A stretch of 33,780 bases of DNA from Hymenobacter lapidiphilus. Lineage in GTDB: Bacteria > Bacteroidota > Bacteroidia > Cytophagales > Hymenobacteraceae. Below are positions 8,521-18,800 of this stretch, one piece after another. The notes under the pieces are model-generated. The model saw only the letters and a list, made by a program, of their open reading frames with translations, ran no database searches and was not told the origin of the DNA. The DNA is taken from NCBI RefSeq assembly GCF_013377885.1, contig NZ_JABKAU010000040.1, positions 1 through 33,780 of the forward strand. The letters run 5' to 3'. The translations under genes were made by a program, and so were the position numbers. Position 1 is the first letter of the stretch. Each line of letters opens with the position of its first letter.

Positions 8521-9486
8521 ATGCCCGCCATTTTACGACTATTCTCCCTCGTGGCTTTTGCCGGTGTACCGTTCGCCTTAGCCAGTTGCATCGACCAAAT
8601 CAGCGCTGACTTGCCCGCGCCGCCGAAAGTGTTGGTGATAAATTCAATTCTCACCCCCGATAGCCTATTTCGGGTGCAGGTGAGCCGCGTTACCAGCACC
8701 GTAGACTCATCTTCACGCCTGCTATCCACGGCCAACGTGTACCTACTGGCTCCCGGCCGGGGAGCAGAGCTGTTGCGCAATCAGGGCCGGGGGTCCTATG
8801 CCAGTCCAAATAAGCCCGTGAGCGGAGTGCCCTACACCCTGCGGGCCGAGGTAGATGGCTACCCAACCATCAGCGCCACGGACACGGTGCCGATGGCGGT
8901 GCCCATCCGGGAAGCGTGGCACTCCTACCCCACCGGCACCGACCGCAACAACGAGCTGCTGGGCACCATTGTCGTGCGTTTTGACGACCCCGGGCAGACG
9001 GCTAATTTCTACGAAATAACGGCCCACCAGTCGCAAGACCGGGGCCTGGGTCAAAGTCCGCGTCAAAGCCAGGATTTCGCGCTGGATGCCCGGGGAAATG
9101 CCGCGATGGCTGCGGAAGGCGACGCGGAGTTTGAACCGGCTTCGCTGGTCTTTTCCGATAAGCTCTTCAATGGGCAGCCGTTTGAGTTGCGCGCCTCGTT
9201 TTCGCCGTTCAGCCGAATTGGAGGAGGTATTGCCAATGGGCAGCCGGTGGGTCCCCGGGTATCGGGAGAGGTGTACGTGGTGCTGCGGTCCGTCAGCCGA
9301 GCCTATTACCAGTACCGCAAAAGCTGGACCCGGCACTTCTACAACCAGGGCACCAAGGGGCTGGGCGGAGGCCTGACTCAACTCCTATTCCTCGGCGACC
9401 CGACCCGGATGTACTCCAACGTGGCGCAGGGTTACGGCGTGGTGGTGAGCCAGGCCCAGGAAATCAAAAGACTGCCCGCCCGTTGA
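8521..9486 (+). CDS. DUF4249 family outer-membrane lipoprotein
   Basis: 321 residues. The start at 8521 is the ATG that opens on a lipoprotein signal peptide with lipobox LASC, giving a lipidated Cys23; a TTG further upstream in frame is unlikely. The mature N-terminus IDQISADLPAPPKVLVINSILTPD and the following VQVSRV region are typical of DUF4249, a Bacteroidota family encoded next to TonB-dependent receptors and thought to be a surface accessory component, analogous in position to SusD though unrelated in sequence. The stop is one base before the start of the receptor gene, so the two are translationally close and surely co-transcribed. The substrate is unknown. Confidence 0.88.
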   Translation: MPAILRLFSLVAFAGVPFALASCIDQISADLPAPPKVLVINSILTPDSLFRVQVSRVTSTVDSSSRLLSTANVYLLAPGRGAELLRNQGRGSYASPNKPVSGVPYTLRAEVDGYPTISATDTVPMAVPIREAWHSYPTGTDRNNELLGTIVVRFDDPGQTANFYEITAHQSQDRGLGQSPRQSQDFALDARGNAAMAAEGDAEFEPASLVFSDKLFNGQPFELRASFSPFSRIGGGIANGQPVGPRVSGEVYVVLRSVSRAYYQYRKSWTRHFYNQGTKGLGGGLTQLLFLGDPTRMYSNVAQGYGVVVSQAQEIKRLPAR

Positions 9487-9487
9487 T

Positions 9488-11941
9488 ATGCGTTTGACTG
9501 ATAGGATTACCTACCCTACGTCGTCCGGCCTCCTGGTTTCCTTGCTGCTGCTGACCGGGGCTTTAACGGCTCAAGGCCAACGCCTCGAAACCCGCGTCAC
9601 GTTCAGCGGAACGGTGCAAGATGCCCGCACGGGCGAAAAGCTATTGGGAGCCGCTGTTTACGCAGCCGGTAGTCAGGTCGGCACGACCACGAATGCTGCG
9701 GGCTTTTACTCGCTGACCTTACCGGCCCGGGATTCGGTGCGCCTGACGGCCAGCTACCTGGGCTACCAGCGGGTGACTACCGTTCTGGCTAGCCATCAGA
9801 CGACAGCGCACAACTTCACCCTGGCCACGCGCAATGAGTTAGGCGAGGTGCGGGTGAGCGGGGCGGCGGATGCGCCGCTGGAGCGACGGGTGGAAATGAG
9901 TATCCTCCAGATTCCGATAGCGCAGCTGCGGCAGTTGCCGGCCTTGCTGGGTGAGCCCGACGTGCTGCGGGCCTTCCAACTGATGCCCGGCGTGCAAGCC
10001 GGCCGCGAGGGCAGCGGGGCGCTATACGTGCGCGGCGGCTCCCCCGACCAGAACCTAACGCTGCTCGACGATGTGCCCATTTACTACGTCAGCCACGTCG
10101 GCGGCTTTCTTTCCGTTTTCGACGCCAATGCCATCAGCGACGTGCGCTTGCTGAAAGGAGGCTTCCCGGCCCGCTACGGCGGCCGGCTTTCTGCCGTGCT
10201 CGACGTGCGCCTGAAGGAAGGCAACAAGCAAAAGCTGAGCGGCACTGCGGGCGTAGGCGTACTGGCCACGCATGTTTCGCTGGAAGGCCCATTGAAGAAT
10301 GGCAAGACCACTTTCCTGGTTTCGGCCCGGCGCGGCAACCTTGATTTGTTTTCCCGGCTGGCCAGCGCCCGTTCCTCCGGCGGCACCAGCGTTGTGGGCT
10401 ACTCCTTCTATGATGCCAGCGCCAAAGTCAGCCACCAGCTCACGCCCCGCGACCAACTCTTTGCGGCCGTCTACCTGGGTGGCGACCGCCTGTTCGTAAC
10501 GCAGAAACCCCAGACCATTGCCGGCCCGCAGGGGGAACTGCGCTATCAGAATGGCAGCAACTTACGTTACGGCAATGCTCTGGCCTCGCTGCGCTGGAAC
10601 CGCCAGCTCACGCCGCGGCTGTTCGGCAACGCCACGCTTGCGGCCACGCGCTTTCACTACGAAAACGGGCAGACCTTCCGGTTGGAAGACCGCTCGGCGG
10701 TCGGTGCGCTGAGCGAGAACAGCCGGGCCAGTTTCACTTCCGGCGTGCAGGACCTATTAGTTAAAGCCGATTTTGAATACTACCCCCGACCAGCCCACCA
10801 GCTGCGGTTTGGGGCCACCGCCGTGCAGCATGCTTTCACGCCGGGTAGCAACTTCTTTACCAGTCGCAGCAGCGCGGCCGCAACCGATACTACTTTTGGG
10901 GCGCGGCGCGTAGGGGCCCAGGAGGTGGCTTTTTACGGCGAGGATGAGATTCGCGTAACGGCGCGGCTGTCTGCCAACCTGGGGCTGCGGGCCGTCCGGT
11001 ATTGGGTGCAGGGGCAGTCGTTCGGCGGCGTGCAGCCCCGGCTGCTGGCCACCTACCGCCTCGGTGAGCATACGGCCCTAAAGGCTTCCTACGCCAGCAT
11101 GCAGCAGTACCTGCACCTACTCTCCAACAACGGGGCGGGCCTGCCCACCGACCTCTGGGTGCCGGCTACTCGGCGCGTGGCCCCACAACGGGCGCAGCAG
11201 CTGGCGGTAGGCATGGCCCGCACATTACCCGCCTGGGGGCTGGAAATCAGCGTCGAAGCCTTTCAGAAGTCGTTGCGCCAGCTCATCGAGTTTCGGGAGG
11301 GCGCTACCTTCTATAACAGCTCCCAGAACTGGGAGGACAAGGTAGTAACCGGCGGACAGGGCCGGGTGCGGGGCCTGGAGGTATTGGTGCAACGCAAAGC
11401 CGGCCGCCTGACGGGTTGGGTGGGCTACACGCTTGCCCGCAACGAGCGGCAGTTCGAACAGCTCAACCAAGGGCAATGGTACCCCTACAAGTACGACCGC
11501 CGCCACGATGGCTCAGTGGTGCTCATCTACGCGTTGCGCCCCCACATCACGCTCTCGACGACCTGGACGTACGGCACGGGCAATGCCCTTACGCTGCCAC
11601 GGGGCAATTACAACGTCATCGACCAAAGCTACGGCCGCCTCTCCGGGGATGCCTCCGACCGCTACCTCTATCCCGAGGCCGAGGTGTATGGAAGCAAGAA
11701 CAGCTACCGGATGCGGGCGTATCATCGCCTTGATTTAGGCGCAACCTTCACGAAAGCGGTCCGGCACGGGGAGCGGGTGTGGCGGCTTGGGGCCTACAAC
11801 GCGTACAGCCGCCACAACCCATACTACATCTATTACAGCGCGGGCGGAAACGAAAGCTATTACAACAAAGGACAAAAGCAGTTGTATCAGTTGAGCCTAT
11901 TCCCCATACTACCGGCCATCAGCTACGAACGCCGCTTTTAA
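9488..11941 (+). CDS. TonB-dependent receptor with carboxypeptidase-like regulatory domain
   Basis: 817-residue outer-membrane receptor. Residues 1-31 are a signal peptide. Residues about 37-125 are the carboxypeptidase-D regulatory-like beta-sandwich domain (FSGTVQDARTGEKLLGAAV...GFYSL) typical of Bacteroidota receptors. The plug domain follows at about 145-245 (FQLMPGVQAGREGSGALYVRGG, then LDDVPIYYVSHVGG and GGFPARYGGRLSAVLDV). The remainder is the beta-barrel, ending in a terminal Phe (YERRF) as expected for outer-membrane insertion. It pairs with the DUF4249 lipoprotein immediately upstream to form a transport or surface-binding unit. No enzyme gene nearby reveals the ligand. Confidence 0.94.
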   Translation: MRLTDRITYPTSSGLLVSLLLLTGALTAQGQRLETRVTFSGTVQDARTGEKLLGAAVYAAGSQVGTTTNAAGFYSLTLPARDSVRLTASYLGYQRVTTVLASHQTTAHNFTLATRNELGEVRVSGAADAPLERRVEMSILQIPIAQLRQLPALLGEPDVLRAFQLMPGVQAGREGSGALYVRGGSPDQNLTLLDDVPIYYVSHVGGFLSVFDANAISDVRLLKGGFPARYGGRLSAVLDVRLKEGNKQKLSGTAGVGVLATHVSLEGPLKNGKTTFLVSARRGNLDLFSRLASARSSGGTSVVGYSFYDASAKVSHQLTPRDQLFAAVYLGGDRLFVTQKPQTIAGPQGELRYQNGSNLRYGNALASLRWNRQLTPRLFGNATLAATRFHYENGQTFRLEDRSAVGALSENSRASFTSGVQDLLVKADFEYYPRPAHQLRFGATAVQHAFTPGSNFFTSRSSAAATDTTFGARRVGAQEVAFYGEDEIRVTARLSANLGLRAVRYWVQGQSFGGVQPRLLATYRLGEHTALKASYASMQQYLHLLSNNGAGLPTDLWVPATRRVAPQRAQQLAVGMARTLPAWGLEISVEAFQKSLRQLIEFREGATFYNSSQNWEDKVVTGGQGRVRGLEVLVQRKAGRLTGWVGYTLARNERQFEQLNQGQWYPYKYDRRHDGSVVLIYALRPHITLSTTWTYGTGNALTLPRGNYNVIDQSYGRLSGDASDRYLYPEAEVYGSKNSYRMRAYHRLDLGATFTKAVRHGERVWRLGAYNAYSRHNPYYIYYSAGGNESYYNKGQKQLYQLSLFPILPAISYERRF

Positions 11942-12058
11942 GCACCGCCAACCTATTCGCATCATTGTGACTGTTTCAGCTAACACCTAGTTTCTCCTGA
12001 GAAAGCAGCAGCAGGTACTTGAAGAACACCGACGCTGAAGTGGGAAACCCCAAACCGA

Positions 12059-12111
12059 CCCCACGCAAAACCGCCTCATCCACAATGTGGATGAGGCGGT
12101 TTTGCGTGGGG
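12059..12111. terminator. Strong bidirectional terminator between convergent genes
   Basis: A perfect 26-base inverted repeat (12059-12084 with 12086-12111) has its core GCCTCATCCACA / TGTGGATGAGGC. Each arm contains AAAACC or GGTTTT, so a shorter hairpin ending in a T run can form on either strand. It sits between the ends of the TonB receptor gene (+) and the S9 peptidase gene (-), 117 and 11 bases away. Confidence 0.9.
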
Positions 12112-12121
12112 CAGTGAGCCG

Positions 12122-14575
<2,454 letters not shown>

Positions 14576-14712
14576 GGTGGATACGGTGAAGTGGGAAGCT
14601 GTGAAGTTCGGTTAAAGTGCGCGAAAAGCAAACCATCCCTGTGATACTAGGCGCGTGCCCGGGTTGCATTGGTATTGACGTCGGATTTGAGGCGGGGACG
14701 CAAAGCCTCTCC

Positions 14713-16251
14713 TCAAAATTGTCCCCAATCGGCCAGGGAGGCCCGACGCTCGGCGTAAATGCGGCCGACCAGCGCTGTATCGGGGGCTGTTACAAGGTAG
14801 AGGTGGCGCTGCTGCTCGCGGGCCAAAGGGGTGGGCCGGAGGCGTAACTCCCGAACCGCCTCGCAGTGGCCGGCCAGTTCTGCCGGCTCATCATCTTCTA
14901 TCAGCAGCAAGTAGCGCAGGCGAGGTGGGCGTGGGGGAAACCAGAACAGGTAGGAGCCATTGAAGCTGTTGGCCGGGGGCAGCGCGCGGTGGCGGTTGTA
15001 GTAGTTGATGGCCCCGGCCTGGCCGTAATTGTCACACTTGATGAAGGTATGCCCCTTAGCATCCGGCGGCAGACGCTGGTAGGCAAGCCACACATCATCG
15101 GCCAGCGTGCGCCAGCCCTGCATATCGGCGTAGTCCTGGGGCAACGGGTGGTTTTGGCCATCTTCCCAGCGCAGGGCGCCCACCTGCTCGTAGCGCGCCC
15201 GTTGGGCCAGCATAGCAGCGGGTGGGGCAATGGTGAATAGCAGCGGCACCATCCGGATGCTGAGGATTAATGGCAGAACCAGCAGCGCGGGCCGCAGCAC
15301 GCGGCCCAGCTGCGGCCGGCCGCTTAGCCACTGCTGCCACCACGCGGCCCCGGCGGCCAGCAGTAGCGGGTAGTAGGCCAGGGCATAGTAGTCTTTGCCG
15401 TGTAGCAGCGTGAGTTGCAGCAGGCCAGCCACGTAAATCAGCCCCAGTACGCGGTAAGGCCGTAGCCACCGACTGAACAGCAACGCCAGCAGCCCGGGCA
15501 CCCACACCCACAGGCTCAGCAAGTTCATCAGCAGCTGGCTTTGCCAGAACCCGGCCGCCGACACGTGTACCAGCTGGGTTTCGCGCAGCAGCGCCATGTG
15601 GTGCAGCACCGGCAGCCCGTGCCCAATTTGCCAGACCAGGTTGGGCAGCCACAGCAGCAGCGCCAGCCCCGCCGCCAGCCAGAAATGCCGGGTAGCCAGC
15701 ACTCGCCGCAACGGCGTAAGCAGCAGCGCCACCACCAGCGCAGCAATAAAAAACAGGGCCGAATACTTGTTCAGCAGCGCCAGCCCCAGCGCCGCCCCAA
15801 TGGCGTAGAGCCAGCGCGGAGCCGGCTGCTGCATGTAGCAAATCAGGCAGTAGCCAACGGCCGTGAAGGCCAGCACCTCGAACGAGTTGGGCTGGAACAG
15901 GAAGTTGAGGCGGGCGTAGGCGCTCAGCAGGTAGCTCAGGCCAACCAGCGCTACGGCCCAGGGCCCGCCGCCCAGCCGCTGCACAGCCCGCCCCAGTAGG
16001 TAAAGGGTGAGGCTACCCCAGAGCAGGGGCCAGAATTTCACCCAGAACCAGCTGCCGCCCAACGCCAGCGTAATCCAGCTTTGTAGGGCCGTGAGGGGTG
16101 GCACTTCGAGGTAGCCCCAGGCCAGGTGGCGTCCGTATTCGAGGTAGAGGTACTCGTCGCGGTGCAGCTCGTAGGCGCGGCTGGCCAGCCCGTAACCGGT
16201 AGCAAACCTGAGCAGGGCCAGCAATAACGGCAGTAAGCGGGGGCTTTTCAT
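14713..16251 (-). CDS. Integral-membrane glycosyltransferase, GT39/ArnT-like
   Basis: 512 residues. The ATG at 16251 gives the N-terminus MKSPRLLPLLLALLRF, a first membrane helix; an upstream TTG at 16299 is less likely. Asp32-Glu33 in the first outside loop (HRDEYLYLEYG) is the conserved acidic pair of the GT-C polyprenyl-phosphate-sugar transferases (PMT/ArnT/GT39 superfamily). About ten more hydrophobic segments follow, up to about residue 370, then a soluble periplasmic C-terminal domain (about 385-512). Such proteins transfer a sugar from a lipid carrier to a protein or lipid acceptor on the outer face of the inner membrane; donor and acceptor are not known. It is probably transcribed alone. 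Confidence 0.88.
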   Translation of the reverse strand: MKSPRLLPLLLALLRFATGYGLASRAYELHRDEYLYLEYGRHLAWGYLEVPPLTALQSWITLALGGSWFWVKFWPLLWGSLTLYLLGRAVQRLGGGPWAVALVGLSYLLSAYARLNFLFQPNSFEVLAFTAVGYCLICYMQQPAPRWLYAIGAALGLALLNKYSALFFIAALVVALLLTPLRRVLATRHFWLAAGLALLLWLPNLVWQIGHGLPVLHHMALLRETQLVHVSAAGFWQSQLLMNLLSLWVWVPGLLALLFSRWLRPYRVLGLIYVAGLLQLTLLHGKDYYALAYYPLLLAAGAAWWQQWLSGRPQLGRVLRPALLVLPLILSIRMVPLLFTIAPPAAMLAQRARYEQVGALRWEDGQNHPLPQDYADMQGWRTLADDVWLAYQRLPPDAKGHTFIKCDNYGQAGAINYYNRHRALPPANSFNGSYLFWFPPRPPRLRYLLLIEDDEPAELAGHCEAVRELRLRPTPLAREQQRHLYLVTAPDTALVGRIYAERRASLADWGQF

Positions 16252-16300
16252 GGCCCGAATATAGCGCACTGCAGATACTAGCAGATCCAACTTACGCAAA

Positions 16301-16346
16301 GCGGTGTAGGGGCGGGGACAAGCCCCGCCCCTACACCGCCCTCCGC
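16301..16346. repeat. G-rich hairpin repeat, copy 1 (loop ACAAG)
   Basis: A perfect 17-base inverted repeat (16301-16317 and 16323-16339) has stem core TGTAGGGGCGGGG / CCCCGCCCCTACA, loop ACAAG, and a flank CGCCCTCCGC at 16337-16346. A second copy of stem core and flank is at 18180-18224 with the loop inverted. It lies between the start of the GT39 gene and the end of the 81-residue gene, both minus. Confidence 0.85.
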
Positions 16347-16358
16347 AACTCAGCTTCG

Positions 16359-16604
16359 CTACAAATCGCGCGGCAGCCGGATGGCGGGCAGGTAGTCGCG
16401 CAGGCCGGCCGGGTGGCGGAAGAGGTGGATGAAGAGCAGGTGCTCGTTATCGTACTCACACCACTGCTCGGCGTAGAAATCGGCCACCGCGAACAGCTGC
16501 AGCCGGAAGCTGTCTTCGCGCCGCTCGGCCAGCAGCCGGCCGTGCCCGGCCAGGTACTCCTGCTGGCGAAACATGTTCAGCGCTTTAAACTCGGCGTATT
16601 TCAT
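16359..16604 (-). CDS. Small uncharacterised protein, 81 residues
   Basis: The ATG at 16604 gives MKYAEFKALNMFRQQEYLAGHG; the frame extends to 16652, but the stretch upstream contains the promoter-like box and is not used. The protein is soluble, charged and aromatic (FYAEQWCEYDNEHLLFIHLFRH), without signal peptide or membrane segment. It is preceded by a good promoter candidate, and its codon use matches its neighbours, so it is likely real. The family is not recognised; it may be restricted to Hymenobacter and relatives. It is divergent from the YfcC-type transporter gene. Confidence 0.7.
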   Translation of the reverse strand: MKYAEFKALNMFRQQEYLAGHGRLLAERREDSFRLQLFAVADFYAEQWCEYDNEHLLFIHLFRHPAGLRDYLPAIRLPRDL

Positions 16605-16610
16605 GGCGGG

Positions 16611-16619
16611 GCAAAGGTA
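16611..16619 (-). promoter_or_regulatory. Candidate Bacteroidota -7 box (TACCTTTGC)
   Basis: On the minus strand TACCTTTGC is an exact match to TAnnTTTG. It ends 6 bases before the ATG at 16604. A TTTC-rich segment about 20 bases upstream (complement of 16636-16646) could be the -33 element; it abuts the 42-bp palindrome. Confidence 0.55.
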
Positions 16620-16644
16620 CGGGGTGATGGGTGAGTCAGAAAGA

Positions 16645-16743
16645 AACGTCATTCAGAGCGCAGCGAAGAATCTCGCGTGCTGATGTCGGTTCGTTGATGC
16701 AACATCAGCACGCGAGATTCTTCGCTGCGCTCTGAATGACGTT
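16645..16743. repeat. 42-bp perfect palindrome with GTCATTCAGAGCG ends, copy 1
   Basis: Arms 16645-16686 and 16702-16743 are perfectly complementary over 42 bases, with a 15-base loop. The arms begin AACGTCATTCAGAGCG and contain GAAGAATCTCGCGTG. The first 35 bases of the arm recur, with one base changed, in the palindrome at 32593-32730. It lies exactly between two divergent genes and their promoter-like boxes. There is no transposase, no coding frame and no clear target-site duplication, so it resembles a non-autonomous (MITE/REP-like) dispersed element. Confidence 0.9.
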
Positions 16744-16772
16744 CCTCTTCCCCTAATAATCCCCTCACTTCC

Positions 16773-16780
16773 TACCTTCG
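16773..16780 (+). promoter_or_regulatory. Candidate -7 box (TACCTTCG) for the YfcC-type transporter
   Basis: TACCTTCG fits the TAnnTTyG form of the Bacteroidota -7 element and ends 4 bases before the ATG at 16785. The -33 region would fall in the short gap after the 42-bp palindrome and shows no good TTG. Confidence 0.45.
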
Positions 16781-16784
16781 CGGC

Positions 16785-18134
16785 ATGAAGACGATTCGGT
16801 TTCCGCACCCGCTGGTATTGTTGGTGGGCTTTATTCTGCTGGCCTGCGCGCTGAGCTACGTGCTGCCAGCCGGCGTGTTCGAGCGCCTCCCCGATGCCGC
16901 CACCGGCCGCGAGGTGGTAGTGCCCGGCTCCTACCACCGCGTGCCGGCTACGCCGGTCAGCCCCCTGCAGGCCCTGGTGGCAGTTCCGAAGGGTCTGGTA
17001 GATGCGGCCGCCGTAATTTTCCTGGTGTTCCTGGCCGGCGGGGCTTTCACGGTCGTGGACCTGACGGGCGCGCTACGCCGGGGCGTCGACTGGCTGCTGG
17101 AGAAATTCCGGGGGCGCGAGGCGGTGGTCATTCCCATCATCTCGGTGCTGTTTGCCACCATGGGCGCGCTGGAGAATATGCAGGAGGAAATCGTGCCGCT
17201 GGTGCCGGTGCTCCTGATTCTGATGCGCCGCATCGGCTACCCGGTGGTAACGGCCGCCGCCGTGAGTATCGGCTCGGCGGCGGTGGGCGCGGCGTTCAGT
17301 CCGCTCAACCCGTTTCAGGTAGGCATTGCCCAGAAACTGGCGCAGCTGCCGCTGCTGTCGGGCGGCGGCTTCCGGCTGGTATTTCTGCTGCTGGCCCTCG
17401 TTATCTGGATTGGCGGCACCGTGCGCTACGCCCAACGCCACCGCATAGTGCCCGAAACCAGCGAGCAAGCCGACCCCAACGGCACGCTCGTAACGGGCCG
17501 CAACCACGGTCTGGTGCTGGCGCTGCTACTGGGCGGCTTCGCATTTTTCGCCTATGGCGTACTCAAGCTGGGCTGGGACTTCGAGCAGATGGCCGCCCTG
17601 TTCTTTACAATGGGCGTGGTGGCTGGCCTTGTGGGCGGCCTGGGCCTCACGGGCACGGCCGAGGGCTTTATTGCCGGCTTCCGCGACATTGCCTTTTCGG
17701 CCCTACTGATTGGTTTTGCCCGCGCCATTTTCGTGGTGCTGGAGCAGGGCCAAATTGTCGATACCATCGTCAACGGCCTCTCGGCACCGCTGGCCGGGCT
17801 GCCCGCCTGGGTGGCGGCCCTGGGCATGATGGGCGTCCACACGGCGCTGCACCTGCCGGTACCATCCGTCAGCGGCCAGGCCGTGCTCACCATGCCGCTG
17901 CTCGTGCCCCTCTCCGACCTTATCGGCCTCTCACGCCAGGTTACGGTGCTGGCCTACCAGTACGGTGCCGGCCTCTGCGAGCTGATAACCCCCACCAACG
18001 GCGCATTGGTGGCTATTGTGGCCGCCTGCGGCGTGCGGTTCGATGAGTGGTGGAAGTTCGCCTTCCCGCTCTACCTGCTGCTACTGGCCCTAGGCGCGCT
18101 GGCCGTGATAATCGGCATTGCAGTAGGGATTTAG
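16785..18134 (+). CDS. YfcC family membrane transporter
   Basis: 449-residue integral-membrane protein with about eleven to thirteen hydrophobic segments. The N-terminus PHPLVLLVGFILLACALSYV, then VLPAGVFER and PGSYHRV, is typical of the YfcC/DcuC-ArcD-like transporters, a group that carries amino acids, peptides or dicarboxylates. Conserved family stretches ENMQEEIVPLVPVL, SAAVGAAFSPLNPF and ITPTNGALVAI are present, so the protein looks complete. The substrate cannot be deduced. It appears to be a single-gene unit with a promoter-like box just before the start, and it converges on the 129-residue gene with the second G-rich hairpin between them. Confidence 0.88.
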   Translation: MKTIRFPHPLVLLVGFILLACALSYVLPAGVFERLPDAATGREVVVPGSYHRVPATPVSPLQALVAVPKGLVDAAAVIFLVFLAGGAFTVVDLTGALRRGVDWLLEKFRGREAVVIPIISVLFATMGALENMQEEIVPLVPVLLILMRRIGYPVVTAAAVSIGSAAVGAAFSPLNPFQVGIAQKLAQLPLLSGGGFRLVFLLLALVIWIGGTVRYAQRHRIVPETSEQADPNGTLVTGRNHGLVLALLLGGFAFFAYGVLKLGWDFEQMAALFFTMGVVAGLVGGLGLTGTAEGFIAGFRDIAFSALLIGFARAIFVVLEQGQIVDTIVNGLSAPLAGLPAWVAALGMMGVHTALHLPVPSVSGQAVLTMPLLVPLSDLIGLSRQVTVLAYQYGAGLCELITPTNGALVAIVAACGVRFDEWWKFAFPLYLLLLALGALAVIIGIAVGI

Positions 18135-18179
18135 GATTCAGTTCGCAACAAAGCACAGTACGGCGCAAGGATGTCGGCA

Positions 18180-18224
18180 CGCTGTAGGGGCGGGGCTTGT
18201 CCCCGCCCCTACAGCGCCCTCCGC
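18180..18224. repeat. G-rich hairpin repeat, copy 2 (loop CTTGT)
   Basis: A perfect 16-base inverted repeat (18180-18195 and 18201-18216) shares its stem core TGTAGGGGCGGGG with copy 1 at 16301-16346 and has the same flank CGCCCTCCGC (18215-18224). The loop is CTTGT, the reverse complement of the ACAAG loop in copy 1. It lies between the convergent YfcC-type (+) and 129-residue (-) genes and could also end transcription, though no T tract follows. Confidence 0.85.
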
Positions 18225-18235
18225 CTTCTAATTAC

Positions 18236-18625
18236 CTACTCAATAGCCAGTTCTGCCGTCTCAAACACCCGCTGCACTTTACGCTTTTTCTCCACCAACT
18301 GGAATTGGAACGCATCAGCGCGCTCGTCAAAAAACACGTCGGAAATGAGGCCCTGGTGGGCGGGTGGGGCCGTGGTGCGCACCTGGTCGCCGAAGCTGAA
18401 GGCCGGTTTCTGGTAGAGCTCCTTAAACAGCTCGGAGCTGACGAAGAACTGCTGCTCGTCGTAGCGCAGGATAATCCAGTCGTCGGTTTCGTCGATTTTC
18501 TCGAACACTTTACCCAGCGGTTCCAGCCACTCGAAGGAGCGGCGGTTGGCGGGGTGAATGTAGGAGTAGCCGTATTCGGGCGTCCAGCCGTAGAGGCCAA
18601 ACACCACGGGTTTGGGTCGGGGCAC
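18236..18625 (-). CDS. Uncharacterised conserved-looking protein, 129 residues
   Basis: The likely start is a GTG at 18625, giving VPRPKPVVFGLYGWTPEYGY; there is no internal methionine, and the frame stays open upstream without an ATG, so the exact start is uncertain. It is a soluble protein with FGLYGWTPEYGYSYIHPANR at the N-terminus, resembling small uncharacterised proteins that begin with a YxW-x-PE-x-G motif. A central segment (DWIILRYDEQQFFVSSELF) is beta-rich. There is no signal peptide or membrane segment. It is divergent from the glycogen module and convergent with the transporter gene. Function unknown. Confidence 0.75.
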   Translation of the reverse strand: MPRPKPVVFGLYGWTPEYGYSYIHPANRRSFEWLEPLGKVFEKIDETDDWIILRYDEQQFFVSSELFKELYQKPAFSFGDQVRTTAPPAHQGLISDVFFDERADAFQFQLVEKKRKVQRVFETAELAIE

Positions 18626-18800
18626 AGCGTCAGGAGTTAAAATTGAAGATATAAAGGGCCCTTATAACCCGTACCGGGGCGTGGGGGTTTCCGGCAAAGC
18701 TACGCGCCCGGGCGGGCCGGCCAGCAACTTTCCTTTAACCGGGGCAGTAAAGAAGCATCAGTCGCCCCGCTTTCCGGTGGCGGCTTTTCCGATGTTTTTT

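Noticed and set aside
15095..15841. Alternate-frame open frame within the GT39 gene
   Set aside because: Ala/Gly/Arg-rich composition typical of a frame-shadow in GC-rich DNA.
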